A stretch of DNA of 64,000 nt from Actinomyces sp. UMB0138 (lineage in GTDB: Bacteria > Bacillota > Negativicutes > Veillonellales > Veillonellaceae): NCBI RefSeq assembly GCF_002849225.1, contig NZ_PKMC01000002.1:600430-664429 (forward strand), given 5' to 3'. Positions within the stretch are counted from its first letter, which is position 1. The number at the start of each line of letters is the position of its first letter. The notes under the pieces were generated by a model. It was not told the DNA's origin and did not search any database. It saw only the letters and a list, made by a program, of their open reading frames with translations. Below are positions 62,223 through 64,000 of this stretch, one piece after another. A program made the translations under genes and the position numbers.

Positions 62223-62439
62223 CGTCTTTCTCCGTTCGCGCTTGTAGATGGGGATTTATATACAGATTTCGCACATTTTTCTTCGTGATGCAAATACCTG
62301 TTTGCCTATCGCTAATCCGCCTTTGGCGCAATCGGCAGAATTGTCTTGCTATTTTTGAGCAAATTACTGCAAGATCATTGACTTAGGTATCAGTTAAGCA
62401 ATTGTTTAGGTTATCTACTAATACTTGTTGGAGGTTTAG

Positions 62440-63525
62440 TTGAAAGATGCTGCCGCCCTCTTTACGCCGGTTACTATGGGGAGTCTTCACCTAAAGAACC
62501 GTCTGGTTATGGCTCCGCTTACTCGCCTTCGGGCCGAGGATGACGGCGTTCCGAACGAGTTGCACGCCTTGTATTACGAGCAGAGGGCTTCCCTTGGGCT
62601 AATTGTTGCCGAGGGGACTTGGCCTACTTTGGAGGGGCGCACTTGGTACGGTCAGCCGGGCATTTGCACGGAGGCTCAGCTGGAGGGGTGGAAGAAGGTC
62701 ACGGAGGCAGTCCATGCCAAGGGTGGCCTAATTGTCCTCCAGCTCATGCATGGTGGCCGGGTGTCGCACCCCGAGATCACGCAGACTGGGCGGACGGTGT
62801 CTGCATCCAGTGAGCAGCTGGACGGTTTCGCACGTACCAAAAAGGGGAAGGTTGTCCCGCCGCCTCCGCACGCTTTGACTGAGGCCGAGATCGCTACCAT
62901 CATTTCCGAATTTGCTCAGGCTGCGAAGAATGCGATCGAGGTAGGTATGGATGGCGTGCAGCTGCATGCGGCTAATGGCTACCTACTTCACCAGTTCTTC
63001 GCTCCCTCTTCTAATAAGCGTACGGATCGCTATGGCGGCTCGCCGGTGAAGCGGGCGCAGTTCCCGATTGAGGTAACTAAGGCTGTCGTCGATGCGATCG
63101 GCGCTGACAAAGTTGGAGTACGTCTTTCTCCCCAGCACAATGTTCAGGGAGCGCTGGAGCCGGATCTGGAAGAGACCCGCGCTACGTATCTGGAGTATGC
63201 CCGTTTCGCAGCCGAGGCCGACTTGGCTTTCTTGGACGTCATCTACGGGGATCCGACCTCTAAGTTGGTGGCGGACATTAGGAAGGCTTTCGGCGGGCCC
63301 TTCATTTTGAACAATGGCTTCGACCGAGTAACTACCCGCGAAGAGGCCCTTGAAATTGTCGAGGGCGATTACGCCGATGCAGTCAGCGTAGGGCGCGCAG
63401 CCTTGGCTAACCCGGACTTGGCTCGTAGGTGGCAGGAGGGCTTGCCTGTAAACGAGCCCGTGCAGTCCACTTTCTACGCGAAAGGCGAGTTGGGTTATAC
63501 CGACTACCCGTTCTATGAAGGCTAG
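62440..63525 (+). CDS. Old-Yellow-Enzyme-type flavin oxidoreductase (NemA-like)
   Basis: 361 residues, FMN-binding TIM barrel. Seen: LFTPVTMGSLHLKNRLVMAPLTRLRA at the start, VLQLMHGGRVSHPE, the substrate-binding pair in VQLHAANGYLLHQFFAPSSNKRTDRYGGS and the phosphate loop ending VSVGRAALANPDLARRW. It reduces activated C=C bonds of electrophiles such as N-ethylmaleimide or 2-enals with NAD(P)H. The start is a TTG with TTGGAGG upstream. It is monocistronic. Confidence 0.92.
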   Translation: MKDAAALFTPVTMGSLHLKNRLVMAPLTRLRAEDDGVPNELHALYYEQRASLGLIVAEGTWPTLEGRTWYGQPGICTEAQLEGWKKVTEAVHAKGGLIVLQLMHGGRVSHPEITQTGRTVSASSEQLDGFARTKKGKVVPPPPHALTEAEIATIISEFAQAAKNAIEVGMDGVQLHAANGYLLHQFFAPSSNKRTDRYGGSPVKRAQFPIEVTKAVVDAIGADKVGVRLSPQHNVQGALEPDLEETRATYLEYARFAAEADLAFLDVIYGDPTSKLVADIRKAFGGPFILNNGFDRVTTREEALEIVEGDYADAVSVGRAALANPDLARRWQEGLPVNEPVQSTFYAKGELGYTDYPFYEG

Positions 63526-63545
63526 TTCTTAGTAGTCTTTGTTTG

Positions 63546-63583
63546 CCGCCCCACATTTTCGAATGTGTGGGCGGTTGCTTTTT
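63546..63583 (+). terminator. Terminator of the flavin oxidoreductase gene
   Basis: CCGCCCCACATT-TTCG-AATGTGTGGGCGG pairs with one bulge and is followed by TTGCTTTTT, 20 bases past the stop. Confidence 0.9.
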
Positions 63584-63701
63584 GTTGAAACGAGGGTGAA
63601 AAGCCCGCTTTCCCGGAAAACTTTCCGGCCCGTTTTTGGCAGTATTTAGCCCTTTACGGATTGCTGAGGAAAGTGTGTGTGCAGCGTCACCGCAAATTGG
63701 T

Positions 63702-63731
63702 TTGCATTTGGGTGGCAATCCTGCCTAAAGT
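63702..63731 (+). promoter_or_regulatory. Candidate rRNA operon promoter
   Basis: TTGCAT (63702-63707) - 18 bp - TAAAGT (63726-63731), about 210 bases before mature 16S, the usual distance for an rRNA leader. A second promoter further upstream cannot be excluded. Confidence 0.5.
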
Positions 63732-63942
63732 ATTTCTCGTTGCGCCGGTGATCAACCGGTTCGACACGGCCCCTGACCTGGGTTTTTGGGTTGGTGTGGT
63801 GTGGTTGTTTTTGTTCTCGATAGTGTGTTTTTGTTTTTGCTCTTTTTGTGTGTGGGCTTTGCGCAACTGTTTTGGTTGTGTTTGGTCTTTTTTGTTTTTT
63901 TGGTTGGGATTGCCCTTTTTTGGGGTGTTTTCTGAATGTTTT

Positions 63943-64000
63943 TGTTTGGAGAGTTTGATCCTGGCTCAGGACGAACGCTGACGGCGTGCTTAACACATGC
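63943..64000 (+). rRNA. 16S ribosomal RNA (5' end only)
   Basis: AGAGTTTGATCCTGGCTCAG at 63950-63969 is the universal 27F site (E. coli positions 8-27), followed by GACGAACGCTGACGGCGTGC and TTAACACATGC. The mature 5' end is placed at about 63943 by alignment with E. coli numbering; the gene continues beyond the window. Confidence 0.97.

Larger units (their letters stand above)
63526..63942 (+). other. Gene-free leader region upstream of the rRNA operon
   Basis: No credible gene. It holds the terminator of the reductase gene, a candidate rRNA promoter (63702-63731), a small inverted repeat CCGGTGATCAACCGG near 63746-63760, and from about 63779 to 63940 a leader that is almost entirely G and T on the plus strand. 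A BoxA-like TGCTCTTTTTG at 63838-63848 fits rRNA antitermination. An open frame across 63661-63981 is a consequence of the T-rich run and continues into 16S, so it is not a gene. Confidence 0.8.

Noticed and set aside
63661..63981. 106-residue open frame before 16S
   Set aside because: It runs through the G/T-rich rRNA leader into 16S; composition (Phe, Val, Cys, Trp) is a by-product of T/G richness.
1..64000. Prophage, insertion sequence or CRISPR array
   Set aside because: No transposase, integrase, terminase, cas gene or regularly spaced repeat was seen anywhere in the window.

Overview
The window is a stretch of chromosome from a moderately high-G+C Actinobacterium, most likely a host-associated member of or near the Actinomycetaceae. 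This is inferred from actinobacterial family markers (DUF3027, NYN protein, DtxR-serC and mscL-fthC-moeA-rimJ synteny), surface proteins ending in LAHTG or LSHTG anchors, apparent leaderless starts, and the 16S rRNA 5' end at the right edge. Genes are packed tightly: many 1-8 bp overlaps within operons and three convergent pairs whose stop codons overlap.

Region 1 (1-23017) reads as a host-mucin sugar island. A minus-strand operon (4470 to 906) encodes an AgaS-like sugar isomerase/deaminase, a ROK sugar kinase, a PfkB (tagatose-6-phosphate type) kinase and a class II aldolase, followed by a sugar-binding lipoprotein cut by the left edge. A divergent plus-strand operon starts with a DeoR regulator and continues with a sugar nucleotidyltransferase, a diverged galactokinase-family kinase, the GH112 galacto-N-biose/lacto-N-biose phosphorylase and an ABC importer. 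Beyond it lie a wall-anchored LamG phosphoesterase, lysS, glpD, a NYN protein and a wall-anchored GH101 endo-alpha-N-acetylgalactosaminidase. Together: GH101 releases Gal-beta-1,3-GalNAc from O-glycans outside the cell, the ABC system imports it, GH112 splits it to Gal-1-P and GalNAc, and the Aga-type operon takes GalNAc to triose phosphates. A GalNAc-6-P deacetylase is not in the window.

Region 2 (23135-34285) is housekeeping and stress: PspA with a TPM-domain membrane protein, a cold-shock protein with DUF3027, a purine permease, an MFS exporter, SerC, a DtxR-type metalloregulator, an NlpC/P60 wall hydrolase, a tandem universal stress protein and tRNA-Arg(CCT).

Region 3 (34297-43513) holds an M20 amidohydrolase, a sucrose module (transporter divergent from sucrose phosphorylase, with two LacI-type palindromes between), a two-component system divergent from a two-gene ABC exporter, and purT.

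Region 4 (43581-52246) has a 1338-residue helicase-like protein whose ATPase motifs look destroyed, a 65-residue companion, mscL, fthC, and a moeA-rimJ-membrane protein group that matches the corynebacterial Glp/GLPR cell-division module. tRNA-Ala(CGC) follows.

Region 5 (52293-64000) contains a sugar O-acetyltransferase, a GH2 glycosidase with its LacI regulator and a divergent ABC importer, pyruvate oxidase PoxB, an EamA exporter, an Old-Yellow-Enzyme reductase, and the promoter, leader and first bases of a 16S rRNA gene. The only gene-free stretch above 300 bp is 63526-63942.

All assignments come from reading motifs and gene order by eye; no database search was run.
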